Positions 24,639 through 35,839 of a DNA stretch of 64,000 bases are shown here, in pieces. The stretch covers positions 558,001 through 622,000 of the forward strand of contig JAIVFH010000005.1 in assembly GCA_025765595.1 (NCBI GenBank). Direction: 5' to 3'. This DNA is from Obelidium mucronatum (Eukaryota > Chytridiomycota > Chytridiomycetes > Chytridiales > Chytriomycetaceae). A program made the translations under genes and the position numbers. The notes below the pieces were generated by a model. That model saw nothing but the letters and a program-made list of their open reading frames with translations. It was not told the origin of the DNA and ran no database searches. Every line of letters begins with the position of its first letter. Position 1 is the stretch's first letter.

Positions 24639-27600
24639 TCAAGAGAGCGACAGGTACAAAAACAAGGTTGAAAAGGGAATCACTTCCCCATTCTTATTCA
24701 GTAGAGGCACATGTCTGTAGCCTGGTTTTTTATATCTATTGTCAAGTCGTGGAAGACCAACCTTGAACAGACTATACATACCTAATTCTATATTGTCTAA
24801 AGCGATGGCATATCGGACCAATTACTTCATTCGTTAAGGCGATTTTCGCTGGATATAACTTGGAATCTGGTCGAAAAGATTTTGTTAAAATGAGCTGTCA
24901 CCAATTCCTGAAAAGAAAAGGACGGGCGAACCGTAAGACAGCTAGTTCAGGTTCTTTCACTTGGAAATGAAATTCTTCTTTCCAAAGAGCATTGAAACCT
25001 GGAAAACGATACAAGATTCAACAAGGACCATTGTAGAAAAAAGAAAGTGTAAAAATCACTGACCTCCACTACTACTGGCTCGCGTCTTGTATCGAGCACA
25101 ATCGGTTTCAACTCCAACAATTTCAATTTCTACCCATGGAGGCGAATGAATCAATCGGCCCGCCACGCCCCCACCCTCTTTCGTGCTCGGCAATTGCTGT
25201 CCAGATATCACCTTCACAGTCAAAGTCATCGATTTCTCTTCCTTGACATGTTTTGATTTCAATGCCCCGACAGATCCCACGCTTTCACTTTCTGCATCGT
25301 GAGAATGTTCCAAGGATACTCCAAACCTCCAACCCCCATCATGCCAGTTCCATCCCCACTTCCGTCGCTGGCCCGAAACACCACAGGAGCTGCTCTTCAA
25401 AACATAACCACAACCCCCGTTCCCTTTAAATATGGCGCTGTTTACTTGCATCCCTCGATCAAAAGTTTGATAATTCAGGGCAACCATTTGCACACCTGCT
25501 GCCCAGAATAGACACGGATTCTCTGGATTAGATGACGAAATTCGAAGAGGAGAGGGGTATATCCTGCTCAGATGTTTGGTATGGTGGATTATCCATGTGT
25601 TGGAAGCGATTCCCACTGCTGATGATTGCTCTTGCAAGACCATTTCACTCACGCCACTGTTGACGTACTGTTGCTGCTGCTGCTGAAAATTTGTTCCAAA
25701 GGTGATGTTATAAGTAGTGGGGCTCGTCGAAAGAGGTGTTTTAAGAGTTGGTGATGGCGGTGTAGAGTTTTGTCCATTTGCCCCCGGTTTGGCCAAAAAA
25801 GCAGAAAATCGAGATTCACTTATGGATACCATTTCATCAAATCGAAGAGATCCTTATGAAGCAATCAGTTCAAAAAGAATTGCGCAACAAAATCAATTCA
25901 ATCATTCAGAGAATACCTAGCATGTCCATCCCCGTAAAGCGGACAGCTTTGCAATACACAACCAAATCCATCAAACTCTTTTCAACAATATATCGTTTTT
26001 TGATGGCTGCGCGGTCTCCAAGTCGATTCGAACTGGCAATTTTCCGGAGTGACGCCCTCTTGCTACCACCACCACCTCCAATATCCCCCTGAGCCACAGA
26101 AGAACCCATGGTTAATGAAGAAGACACTCGGTGTACAAACGCTTCCTCTTCTCGTGCATGTGTGCGTTTCAATGCATCAACTACTGAGCCGGACTCACAA
26201 GAATCCAACAAAAGTGGAGAAACATCAACTGTATTGTAGTAAGCAGCTCGAGGGGGTGATGATGTAGCAGAAGATGCGGATCCGGGTGGACTATTCAAGA
26301 TAACCCCACTTCCAACAACGGCTGATACTCCCACGTCATCCTCAGACTCATCGTCAATCTCATCTGACGATACCATTTTGGCCAAATCTGGATTAATAGG
26401 TTTTGTTTTACCCTAAACCGCAAAACGTTTAAAACATAGTTTTGCTTTTCAATAACGTCACGAAACCTTAATCAATATCCGACCCATCAAGTCAGTCGGA
26501 GATGGAAGAATTTGCATCGAATTCTGAGGCCTTTTTATCAGAGGTTCTTGCACCAATGCGTCTCCCAACACTTCGACCAAAATTCGCGCCATAGCCGCCT
26601 GTTGGTCCACAGAACAGTGTGTTTCGAGTGAAAGAATCAATGGATACTGGGATGCAACGAATGCATAACGAGAAATAGCGTCCACAACGTCTCGAAATAG
26701 AATACGATTTGTTCTTTGAAGGCAGCGTGAGAAACTGGTGCTCATGAACCAAAAAGAATAATAAAACTTACAAACTGTTTTTGTGATAAATAGTAGGTCC
26801 ATTCGGTCCATCGAAGCAGTCCACTGTTGAATACAATAAAAAAATATTATCAGAATTTTACCTTATCATCAAATGAAGGAACAAACATTCTAAACATCGA
26901 CATCCATGCTGAAGAGCGCGAATATATCCCTCAATGCTGCATTCTCCGGCAATCTGATCACCCAGCAAATAAGTATTGTGACTCGAGTTGATTAAATAGT
27001 CTGTTAATGGGTGGGTCATGTCGTGGTGGACAGAAGCAGCATTCTGTTTCCGGAAGATTGCATTGTTTGCTGATAATAGAAATGCAGAAAAGTGATCAAT
27101 GTCCATGAGCGGCAGTATTGAGGAAGACCCGTTTGAATATAAGGCATCGCTTGCTTGTTGTGCTCCCAGATACTTGTTGTAAATCTCCAGACATCGTGAT
27201 CTCGTTGCTGTACTCTACAGCCGCGTTCAATAATGAGAACAATCAAAAAAAAGATAAGAGTTTTGAATTAAAAAACCTTTTGGATGTGAATCATGAATTG
27301 TTCAAATTCTTCAAACGTCAATCCAGAAGGGCTTGTCTTTGCCAAACTTGCAAACAACTCTCCAATTTCCGGCCGAAATCTTAAAGTTCTATAAAGTCTT
27401 TCAAAGTCATCAAAGACCAGGAAACTGTGTTTCGTGATTCCAGAATTCTATGGTAAATGCCACAATAAAAAAATTAAATTGAATTCCACGGTTTTCTCAG
27501 AACAGTAGTTTCGCACCTTCAATGCGCTTTTGACTTCAAGCTTTGATAACCGCAAGTTCAGACGTCCCATCAAGGCTGTAACACTGTCCAGGCCAAGTTT

Positions 27601-28282
27601 ACCGACATTATTTGGATCTGCATCACTCCACAATTTTTCAAGCCATGAATTCATTGATCCAGGAATAGGTGACATGACAAGTGGTGTAGGAGGGGGTATC
27701 GACACTGACAGAAGTGTTGGCGAGTAACATGTGGAGACCAGCGACCCAAATGGCACATTCCTCCTTTGTTGGCGCCACTATTAACGGAATCGCGATTTGG
27801 TTTTTTCGTAGTTTTTTTTGTTAGCTGCAAGAAGCAGATGAAAGGAGCAAACTTGAATTAACCTAGATTGAGCATTTTGTATTTGCCCCTCAGCAACGTA
27901 AATAATGGAGAATGCACGCTCTTCGACATCGGCAGTTTTCCCAGTGCAATTCAAAAGCACGAGTATTTTGGCCAAGACGTATTTCGCGGATGTTGAGGAA
28001 GGTTGCTGTTTGAATAGTGTTTTTTAGTGTCAAACTATGGGAATCATACTCTAATTAGGAACACTGACCTTCTTTCTTCTTTTTCGAGTCCCAGCCCACG
28101 CCGCCGCCAACAACCCGCACGATTCTCTCTTCCGGCCTCCGAGCCGCCTTGTTTGGATACTTGAGCATTGCCGTTCCCCGCGCCAGCCGCTGCTCAAGAG
28201 CCACCACTTCGAGCCCCGGCGCCGGCGACGGCGAACGCGGCGGCGGCGTTGGCAACAGCACGGGTGTTGCTTCGGTGTCCAT
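24639..28282 (-). CDS. Phosphoinositide-specific phospholipase C (PLC-delta-like)
   Basis: Hydrolyses PIP2 to inositol trisphosphate and diacylglycerol. Order of domains: PH-like start (LARGTAMLKYPNKAARRPEE), EF-hand-like region (NNVGKLGLDSVTALMGRL), catalytic X box with both active-site His blocks (SSHNTYLLGDQIAG and IYHKN), X-box end (YPLILSLETHCS), an acidic Ser-rich linker, Y box (SLMDLVVYCKAVRFTG, then NTWIIHHTKHLSRIYPS, ALNYQTFD) and a C2 domain (LTVKVISGQQLP, then GYRHVPLLNKNGEVIP). At least eight short introns. The start MDTEATPVLLP lies in a GC-rich first exon; an in-frame Met at 28429 is an alternative. It is divergent from the bZIP gene. Confidence 0.88.
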
Positions 28283-28482
28283 TTCTTGTTGCGAGGGCGC
28301 GGCGCTGCGATGCTTTTTTGTTTGCCGCCGTCTGTCCGTGTCGCAAGTTACCCACTTAGAAAAAAAAAAGATAAAAAAATTATTAAATTCTTGTTGGTCT
28401 CGAAACCAGTGGTACGACTTGTCGCCCAAACTTTCTGCAACCTCTGATCTGATATGGATATTTTAAAATTCAGAGGACCTAG

Positions 28483-29884
28483 ATGCATAACCTGCCCAAT
28501 GACCTGCTCCCCCAAGCCGAATACGACACTCGCAGTAATCGTGGACGCAAAAAAACAACCAACGAAGCACCATCAAAGAAAGCGGCGCTAAACCGCGAAG
28601 CGCAGCGGAATCTGAGACAACGCAAGCAGAACTACATCAATGACCTGGAATCCAAAGTGGCAGAACTCACTGCTGCCCTCATGCAGTCACAGCAGTCTGC
28701 TGGAACTCCTAAAGAGCCACAGATTAGCATTGAAGCAGCAGCTGCTGCCACTCTGGAAATCGAGCGACTCAGGAGGAGGAACTTGGAGCTGGAAGTCGAA
28801 TGTCAAATGCTCAAAAGTATTGCAATGAGCCCTATACCTTCTACCGCATGCATTAGCTGCTTCGCAGAGAGAGCAAAGGCTGCCATTTGCATGGATCAAA
28901 TACGTGCTCTGGAGACTGTGGTAAATGGCCTGAAGTTGCAAGTCGCTTCGTACACAACACCACCAACAACTCAAGACGTCTCCTTCTTATCCAGTCTCCA
29001 TACACCCGCTATTGAAGACATGAATCTGGATTTTTTAAGCGAAAATGGCTGGGAAGATGTCAAGACGTCAGAGCAACTTATGGGCCAATTGAAGTCGATT
29101 CATTCCGAATTATCATCAAATCCTTGCCGTCATTCAAAAACCTTTCAAAAGAAGTGGATGCGTTCTATGACTTACTTGTGGTATGTTTCTTTAATTATTC
29201 CTAAACTCGTAGGAAATTGAAGATGGTGAAAACAGGAAGAAACGCGTATCACCAGCCCAAAAGCTGCACGCCGCCTCCTTATTAAAATAGTCCGCGTTAG
29301 CAGGGAACTTATGGATCGATGTAACTTAATGGATCGGATGAAGTGCCTCGAAGTAATGTCGATTTTTCACGAACGGAATGCAAAACACGAGGTTTCTCAA
29401 GCACCTATTTCTCCTCTTCTTTTTTTTTTTTTTGGTGTATGGTACTCACCTCCTTTTTCTCTCGTTTAATATTAGATTCATTTCAGCAAACTTTGCGAAC
29501 CTTCAGAAAAGGACAAACTTGAAGCTGCCAATAATGTCCCTCTTGAAAATCTGCCAACTCAAATCAGTCGACTTCGGAATTCTTTAAGAGCGATTCCATC
29601 GTTTCAGAACTCAAAGCAGCTTGTTGACTTGTTTTGTGGGCTTTGGGCTCACGGGAGGGATATGGACTTTTTCTACTCAAACTATCTTTTATATCAGCTG
29701 GAAATTTTGAGTCGGAGTGTTGAAGATCGTACTATGGTTTGTGTGTTTTTTTTATTGTTTTTGGTGGCGAGATTTAAACTCTTCATTATAGTTGTGGGTT
29801 GCAGTGGAAATTGCAACACAATGGAATAAACAGGAGTGGATTGACTTGATTGCCAAAATGGAAGCAGCTTCAATCGACGAATAA
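28483..29884 (+). CDS. bZIP transcription factor, fungal AP-1-like
   Basis: Basic region NREAQRNLRQRK at about residues 38-49, preceded by a Lys/Arg-rich stretch, and followed by heptad Leu positions (DLESKVAELTAALM). Downstream come a Cys-containing segment (STACISCFAERAKAAIC), and C-terminal blocks LPSFKNLSKEVDAFYDLL, ARRLLIKIVRVSRELMDRC and LWVAVEIATQWNKQEW. Introns are about 29179-29212, about 29391-29482 and about 29735-29792. The C-terminal blocks lie in frames that do not connect without two single-base losses near 29120 and 29240, so the model beyond residue 210 is provisional. The Cys-rich segment could be redox-sensitive as in Yap1/Pap1; that is inference. Confidence 0.75.
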
Positions 29885-30235
29885 ATTCGTGTGTATTTTT
29901 AAAAACAGTCACAAAAGTGTATTTTTAAAATCCAAGTCTGATGGATAACGCCAAAAAAAAGGTGCTTTATGGTGCGATCGAAGTCGATTCCTTCAGAATC
30001 ACTCTCATGTTGCTTCCATCATTGAAAAATCGAGCGGATCTCGTTGATGCGTATTAAATAATGGATTGCTCTATCAAGTTTCCAATTCGACGGTGATAAC
30101 TCAAAGTTTGTGATAGTGTACATCCGTCTGAAGAATTTAAAGAAAGAACGGTAAATGGTAGATGTCATGATTGTATGTATTGGAAACAAAACCCAAAAAA
30201 AAAGAACAACATGCTTATTTTCCTTCTCTTTTTTT
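29885..30235. other. Intergenic between convergent bZIP and GAPDH genes
   Basis: About 350 bp of AT-rich sequence shared by two 3' ends. No gene seen. Confidence 0.5.
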
Positions 30236-31600
<1,365 letters not shown>

Positions 31601-32028
31601 TTTTGAAATAGTTTTGTGCTGAAAAGTGAAGGACATTTTTTTTCCCAACGACCACGTTTTTATAACTTTGCGGCCTTATCTGTGTTGTTCTGACTCACCA
31701 GATATCTTTAGAATCAGCCCCTTAACCTGCATTTTTAAGCGTGCAGACCATTTGTAATATTGATCCAATATGGGAATCCATGTAGCTACCCGCTCAACAA
31801 CGCGAAAAGGGTTCTCCGAGATTCCCGATCCGATTTCCCCGAATTTGTCCGAATCAATGCCCGATTTCGTACAAGTCTCAAACTCTCATGATGATATTTT
31901 ATTCGACAAGATCAAACACATCCGGAATGGTTACAAGTTTATCCGGGACCAACTACGATATTTGCCGGCAGTTTTGAAAAAACAACCCCCGATAAGAACG
32001 ATAAGGATAAAAAAAAACAAAAACACAT
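31601..32028. other. Intergenic, no confident gene
   Basis: Upstream region of GAPDH and the 3' flank of the MOB4 gene. A short plus-strand frame (88 codons) shows no similarity or coding character that I recognise. Confidence 0.4.
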
Positions 32029-32885
32029 CAGGATAGTTCCCCTATCGCAGGAAAAAAAAGAAACAACGAAAGACAAAATACGAACCTGAAATTCAATGGT
32101 GGAAAGATATAGGAAACGCTTGTAAAGATGCGTCTCATTTTCAAACTCATCAAACACCAATCGATGGTGAAACCATGCGTGGGCAAATATTCTGTAAAGA
32201 CGGACGCGCAATGCTTGCAAAATGCTTTTGAGATGATTGTGGGATAGATACTCTGTGTTGTTGTTTTGTGTTATTTCAGAAGTTCAAGATGACTGTGTAT
32301 GAGTTACCTCGAAGGAAACAGTTTTGTATTATTGAGAAGCGCTGTGGTGCTATCGAGGGTATGAATAATGTAGTCGATGGCCGAGCACTGCGTCGAGTTA
32401 GTCCACGTTGAAGGAGCAAGCACAAGCAACACTCACTGGCTGTGGAGACGGATGGGCAGCGCACAGATACTGCCACTCGCCGGCCTTCATCTCCTGGCAG
32501 TCTGCGCACTCTGGCCGACACTCGGGCAGCAGCATCGCAATGAGCAGGTTGAGTTCGAGGCACACCTGCCTGTGTCCGCTGTTACCAAACAAACAAAACA
32601 AAACAAACAAGCAAAGCAAAACAAAACAAACAAAACAAAACAAACCGCAGCTGCTCAAACTGCCACACGCCCGCGTCGACGCCGCCGCCCGCCGGCAGCG
32701 CCGCCACCGCGCGGAACGCCGCGGCGTCGCGCCGCACCAGGCGCTGCACGGCGACCTGCGCGCCCAGCGCCGACTCGTCCGTCGCCGTCGCTGCATTCGT
32801 CGGCGCCGCCGTGCGCCGCCAGGTGCCACTCGCGCCACGCCTCGGCGCCGGTGCCGCGGCGGTTGCGCCGGACCGTGTGCGTCAT
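32029..32885 (-). CDS. MOB4/phocein-like MOB family protein (STRIPAK component)
   Basis: MOB4 binds striatin in the STRIPAK phosphatase complex. The start [20 protein letters not shown] matches the phocein N-terminus (RRNRPGTKA). After one base of frameshift near 32770-32800, [15 protein letters not shown] and [11 protein letters not shown] follow. Next exons give [48 protein letters not shown] and [34 protein letters not shown]. Intron 1 is a TTTTG/TTTG microsatellite. The first exon is extremely GC-rich (32650-32885). The 3' end is uncertain: the family match fades after about 32087. Confidence 0.82.
32588..32645. repeat. (AAAACA)n-type microsatellite in MOB4 intron 1
   Basis: Imperfect tandem array of AAACA and AAAACA units filling most of the first intron. 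Confidence 0.8.
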
Positions 32886-32928
32886 TTGTTTTTTGCGGTG
32901 ATTCTTTTTTTTTTATTGTTGATTTCCC

Positions 32929-33307
32929 TCACGCGAGCGCCGCCTGCGCTGCGTTGTTGGCAACAACGTCCTTGATGAGCAGCGACAGATACTCCTTCAT
33001 GGCGTCCTTGCTCTCAGGCCACAAACTCCTTGGGGTTGTTGATGCTGCGGATTCCCGCCTGGAACGCCAGCTTGAGCACCAGCTTGTCAAAGTTCTGCTT
33101 CTCCTCTGCCTCAGTCTGCATATCCTGCTCTTCATTGTCGCTGTCGTTGTCGTTGGCGTCCTGGTTGCCGTCGTTTCTCTGTCGGGTGAATCCAAGCTTC
33201 TTTGCCTTGCGAAGCAGTCCAAGTTGCGCGCGCAGTTTAATCAACGCGCTGACTTTTGGGACACGTCGGCCTTTGATGACTCGAGTAGTATGGCGCTGGT
33301 TTATCAT
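32929..33307 (-). CDS. Small basic/acidic protein of unknown function
   Basis: Reads MINQRHTTRVIKGRRVPKVS, a basic segment LRKAKKLGFTRQR, an acidic segment (DANDNDSDNEEQDMQ), then LVLKLAFQAGIRSINNPKEF. The frame ends at TGA (33014-33016) but continues one base later as ESKDAMKEYLSLLIKDVVAN to a stop at 32929, giving a plausible helical C-terminus. The lesion is one extra T before GAG, the same type as in histone H3. I do not recognise the family; basic-acidic-helical order would fit a nucleolar protein, but this is a guess. Confidence 0.5.
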
Positions 33308-33498
33308 TTCAGTGTTTAGTATGGTTTACACGGATGTAGTTGCTGTGTCTTCTTACAGATGTCATTTTTGAGGTATAATTATATTTTGTTTCTAAGCAAT
33401 TGAAAACATGTTCCCTTCACAATCATGCAATAACCTGTCCTTTAAGTCACTTAAACACTTTCTCATTTCAAAGATTGAAAAAAATACATGAAAAAATC

Positions 33499-33507
33499 AT
33501 TCTTAAT
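33499..33507. repeat. Target-site duplication, left copy
   Basis: ATTCTTAAT directly abuts the left end of the transposon and is repeated exactly at 38749-38757. Confidence 0.9.
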
Positions 33508-33963
33508 TAGGCTCAGTGTCAGCCTTTCTCTTTTTGGCTCGTTGACAAAAAAATAAAATTTCGAGCTTGCGAGAAAGGCTGATGGGAAATCTTGCATTTT
33601 TGACCCAAAACGCGACAGCACCACCGATGTAGCTCACCAACGCTCCGCCGGATCGCTACCAGCTTTGGTGGACATACTTTTGGGACAATTTCTCAAGGTT
33701 TGTCCGTGCGGTTTTCTGGGATTTCCGTTTATTTAACGTACTTGAAACTTTGACAGACCAGCGCCTGCCGAATATGAGCGCAAACACAATTTCGATACGT
33801 GTGTCGGTTTGCGCAGCCATTTTTTATGCTATTCGCGATTTCTGATGGCTTCGGGACTGTTGGCTGACTCGCTCTTGTTCTTTGGACCGAACTCGTTGAA
33901 TATGCAAAACGTATGGAAAAAAATGAATCAAAATATCAATAATATCATTAATCAATGCCACCA
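33508..33963 (+). repeat. Left terminal inverted repeat of the transposon
   Basis: 456 bp, inverted at 38293-38748, with one difference at 33598. It contains a sub-terminal hairpin (33519-33530 pairing with 33571-33582) and the first 51 codons of the helicase frame, so it also acts as promoter and leader. Confidence 0.93.
33519..33582. repeat. Sub-terminal hairpin in left TIR
   Basis: TCAGCCTTTCTC (33519-33530) is inverted as GAGAAAGGCTGA (33571-33582). An inner GCTCG/CGAGC pair extends the stem. The same structure is at 38674-38737 in the right repeat. Candidate transposase or host-factor binding site. Confidence 0.75.
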
Positions 33964-35839
33964 GGTTACTCGAACTGATCTGGGATTTGAAGCACATGAT
34001 TTTCAAGTTGGCGCTGTTGCTGCTTTGCTTTCAGGCAAAGATTGTGTGATCATTCGAGCTACTGGTGGGGGGAAAACTTGGGTCTTCTGTCTCCTTGCGA
34101 AAGTGCATAACCTTCTGAAAGGTACAAACACGACCTTTGGCGTAAGCAAGGAATGCAGTGTCGTCTATATTGTGTGCCCATTGATCGCTGTCATGAAACA
34201 ACAAATGGATGTTCTCAATACTCAGAATATCGGGTTGAGGGGTGCAGCTCTGGGCTCCCTTGATTGTGTTCACTCGGATAACGAAGCCACCATTGGTCTC
34301 ATAGCGTCAAGTCAAGTACATGTTGTGTGGTTGCCGCCAGAGTATTTGGTTGCAATGACGAAGGACTCAAAGGACCATCGAAAGCGTCTTGAACTCTTCA
34401 AAAAAACAGCAATTGCGTGGATTTTTGATGAAGTACATTTATTCATGGATGCTGGTGATGTTTGGCGTGATGCATATCAAGTTTTGGAGGAAGTTCGGCC
34501 TCTGTTTCCAAACACTCCAATTGGTGTAGCTAGTGCATCTATTCCTCGAACAGACTTCTGCAAAATGCTCCGCCGACTCCGGATCCGCGAGGATGCGGTT
34601 CATCTTGTTGGAAACGTTGACCGGCCAAACATCTTCATTTCGGTACGCAACCGTACCACCATGTCCCATGATTTGGGGTTCATCAAGACTGCCTTTGATA
34701 CAAAAGTATTCGATCCTCAAATATTCCCAGTTCTTCTTTACAATGATGATAAGAAAGTATTGGGAAGCATCATTGACTTCATTATTGGACCAAACAAGCC
34801 ATGTCCTCCAAATCTTCTCAAGTTCACAGCTTCATCATCTGATACACATAAAGCTGGTGTTATCTTAATATTGGCAACAAGACCTGACCTTGTACAGCTC
34901 TTTGGTGGAACTGGCGCATTTGGAAATGGACTCAACCCTTCAAATATTGTAACGGTCATTCACTACCGACCCCCGAAATCCTTCTGTAACTACTTCCAAG
35001 AAATTGGTCGGGCTGGAAGAAATGGGGCCAAGGCCAAGGCTATTTTGTTCATGAAGGATGCAGATTTTGAACTCAAGAAGAAGGATTCTAAAGCAATCGG
35101 AGTCGCAATGATCAAAAACAAGGAAATTTATTTGGATTTTATTTACGGGAAGGTTGTTTGTGGGATACGCGTTCCAACATGCCGGCGAAAAGGGTTTGAG
35201 GCTGTTTTTGAAGGTGGTTGGCCAGTAGAGACACTTGCACACTGTTGTGACATATGTGATCTGTCCAACGGTGTTGACAGCGGTGATGATAATCATGTGG
35301 AAATCGGGATTGATGGCAGAAACGGTAGTGTTGATGATTGTATTGCAGTGAACGCAGTCAATAGTGAGGTGGTGATGGTGCACAATCGAAGTGCTTGCCG
35401 TATGACTGCTGCAGAACAAGCCGAGTTATGTAACTCTCTTCAAGCAATTCGAGTTATTTTGCTCGCAGAGTGCTCTTTCGAATACGGAATGATAATCTTT
35501 CCGCCATTCCTCATCAACTCAATCTGTGCCGATGCTAAAGCTGTTGCTGAGAAAACTTTCCAATGGCCTGTGGCATTTCACCCTGATTGGGTCGACAAGC
35601 TGTCGGTTTGCGTGGTGGAGCACCTTAACAAGTATTCGAAGAACACAAACAATCCAAAAGCTCGGCTGTCTGCAAGTTCAGCAGTGATTCGAAGGCACGA
35701 AAGCCCGTCTGTTAAAGATCTGCGCAACTTTGCAGCCGTAAATGGAGGGGATATTCAGCTGGGAAAAGTAGCGTTGAAGCAGTGGATTAAGTTGACAAAA
35801 AAAGATGAGGCTCTTGCAGCCTTTTTATTACAAAACTAA
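33809..35839 (+). CDS. RecQ-family DNA helicase carried by the transposon
   Basis: 676 residues, no intron. Motifs in order: motif 0-like region with conserved Gln at residue 66; Walker A ATGGGKT (84-90); motif Ia CPLIAVMKQQMD; DEVH box (207-210); motif III GVASASIP; RPNIFISV (motif IV); GTGAFGNGLNP (V); VIHYRPPKSFCNYFQE leading into QEIGRAGRNG (VI, 397-406). A Cys cluster (VCGIRVPTCRRKGF...HCCDICD) fits the RecQ zinc-binding subdomain. The N-terminal 50 residues are encoded in the repeat, and starts at Met1, 13, 32 or 39 are all possible. Its likely role is in unwinding or processing ends or replication intermediates during transposition; that is inference. Stop overlaps the convergent gene. 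Confidence 0.9.
   Translation: MRSHFLCYSRFLMASGLLADSLLFFGPNSLNMQNVWKKMNQNINNIINQCHQVTRTDLGFEAHDFQVGAVAALLSGKDCVIIRATGGGKTWVFCLLAKVHNLLKGTNTTFGVSKECSVVYIVCPLIAVMKQQMDVLNTQNIGLRGAALGSLDCVHSDNEATIGLIASSQVHVVWLPPEYLVAMTKDSKDHRKRLELFKKTAIAWIFDEVHLFMDAGDVWRDAYQVLEEVRPLFPNTPIGVASASIPRTDFCKMLRRLRIREDAVHLVGNVDRPNIFISVRNRTTMSHDLGFIKTAFDTKVFDPQIFPVLLYNDDKKVLGSIIDFIIGPNKPCPPNLLKFTASSSDTHKAGVILILATRPDLVQLFGGTGAFGNGLNPSNIVTVIHYRPPKSFCNYFQEIGRAGRNGAKAKAILFMKDADFELKKKDSKAIGVAMIKNKEIYLDFIYGKVVCGIRVPTCRRKGFEAVFEGGWPVETLAHCCDICDLSNGVDSGDDNHVEIGIDGRNGSVDDCIAVNAVNSEVVMVHNRSACRMTAAEQAELCNSLQAIRVILLAECSFEYGMIIFPPFLINSICADAKAVAEKTFQWPVAFHPDWVDKLSVCVVEHLNKYSKNTNNPKARLSASSAVIRRHESPSVKDLRNFAAVNGGDIQLGKVALKQWIKLTKKDEALAAFLLQN

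Noticed and set aside
31770..32036. 88-codon plus-strand frame between GAPDH and MOB4
   Set aside because: No similarity, Lys/Asn-rich end, overlaps the MOB4 3' region. Treated as chance.
32408..33319. 303-codon plus-strand open frame through the GC-rich MOB4 region
   Set aside because: Runs antisense across two real genes, an intron microsatellite and an Arg/Ala-rich GC island; lack of stops follows from base composition.
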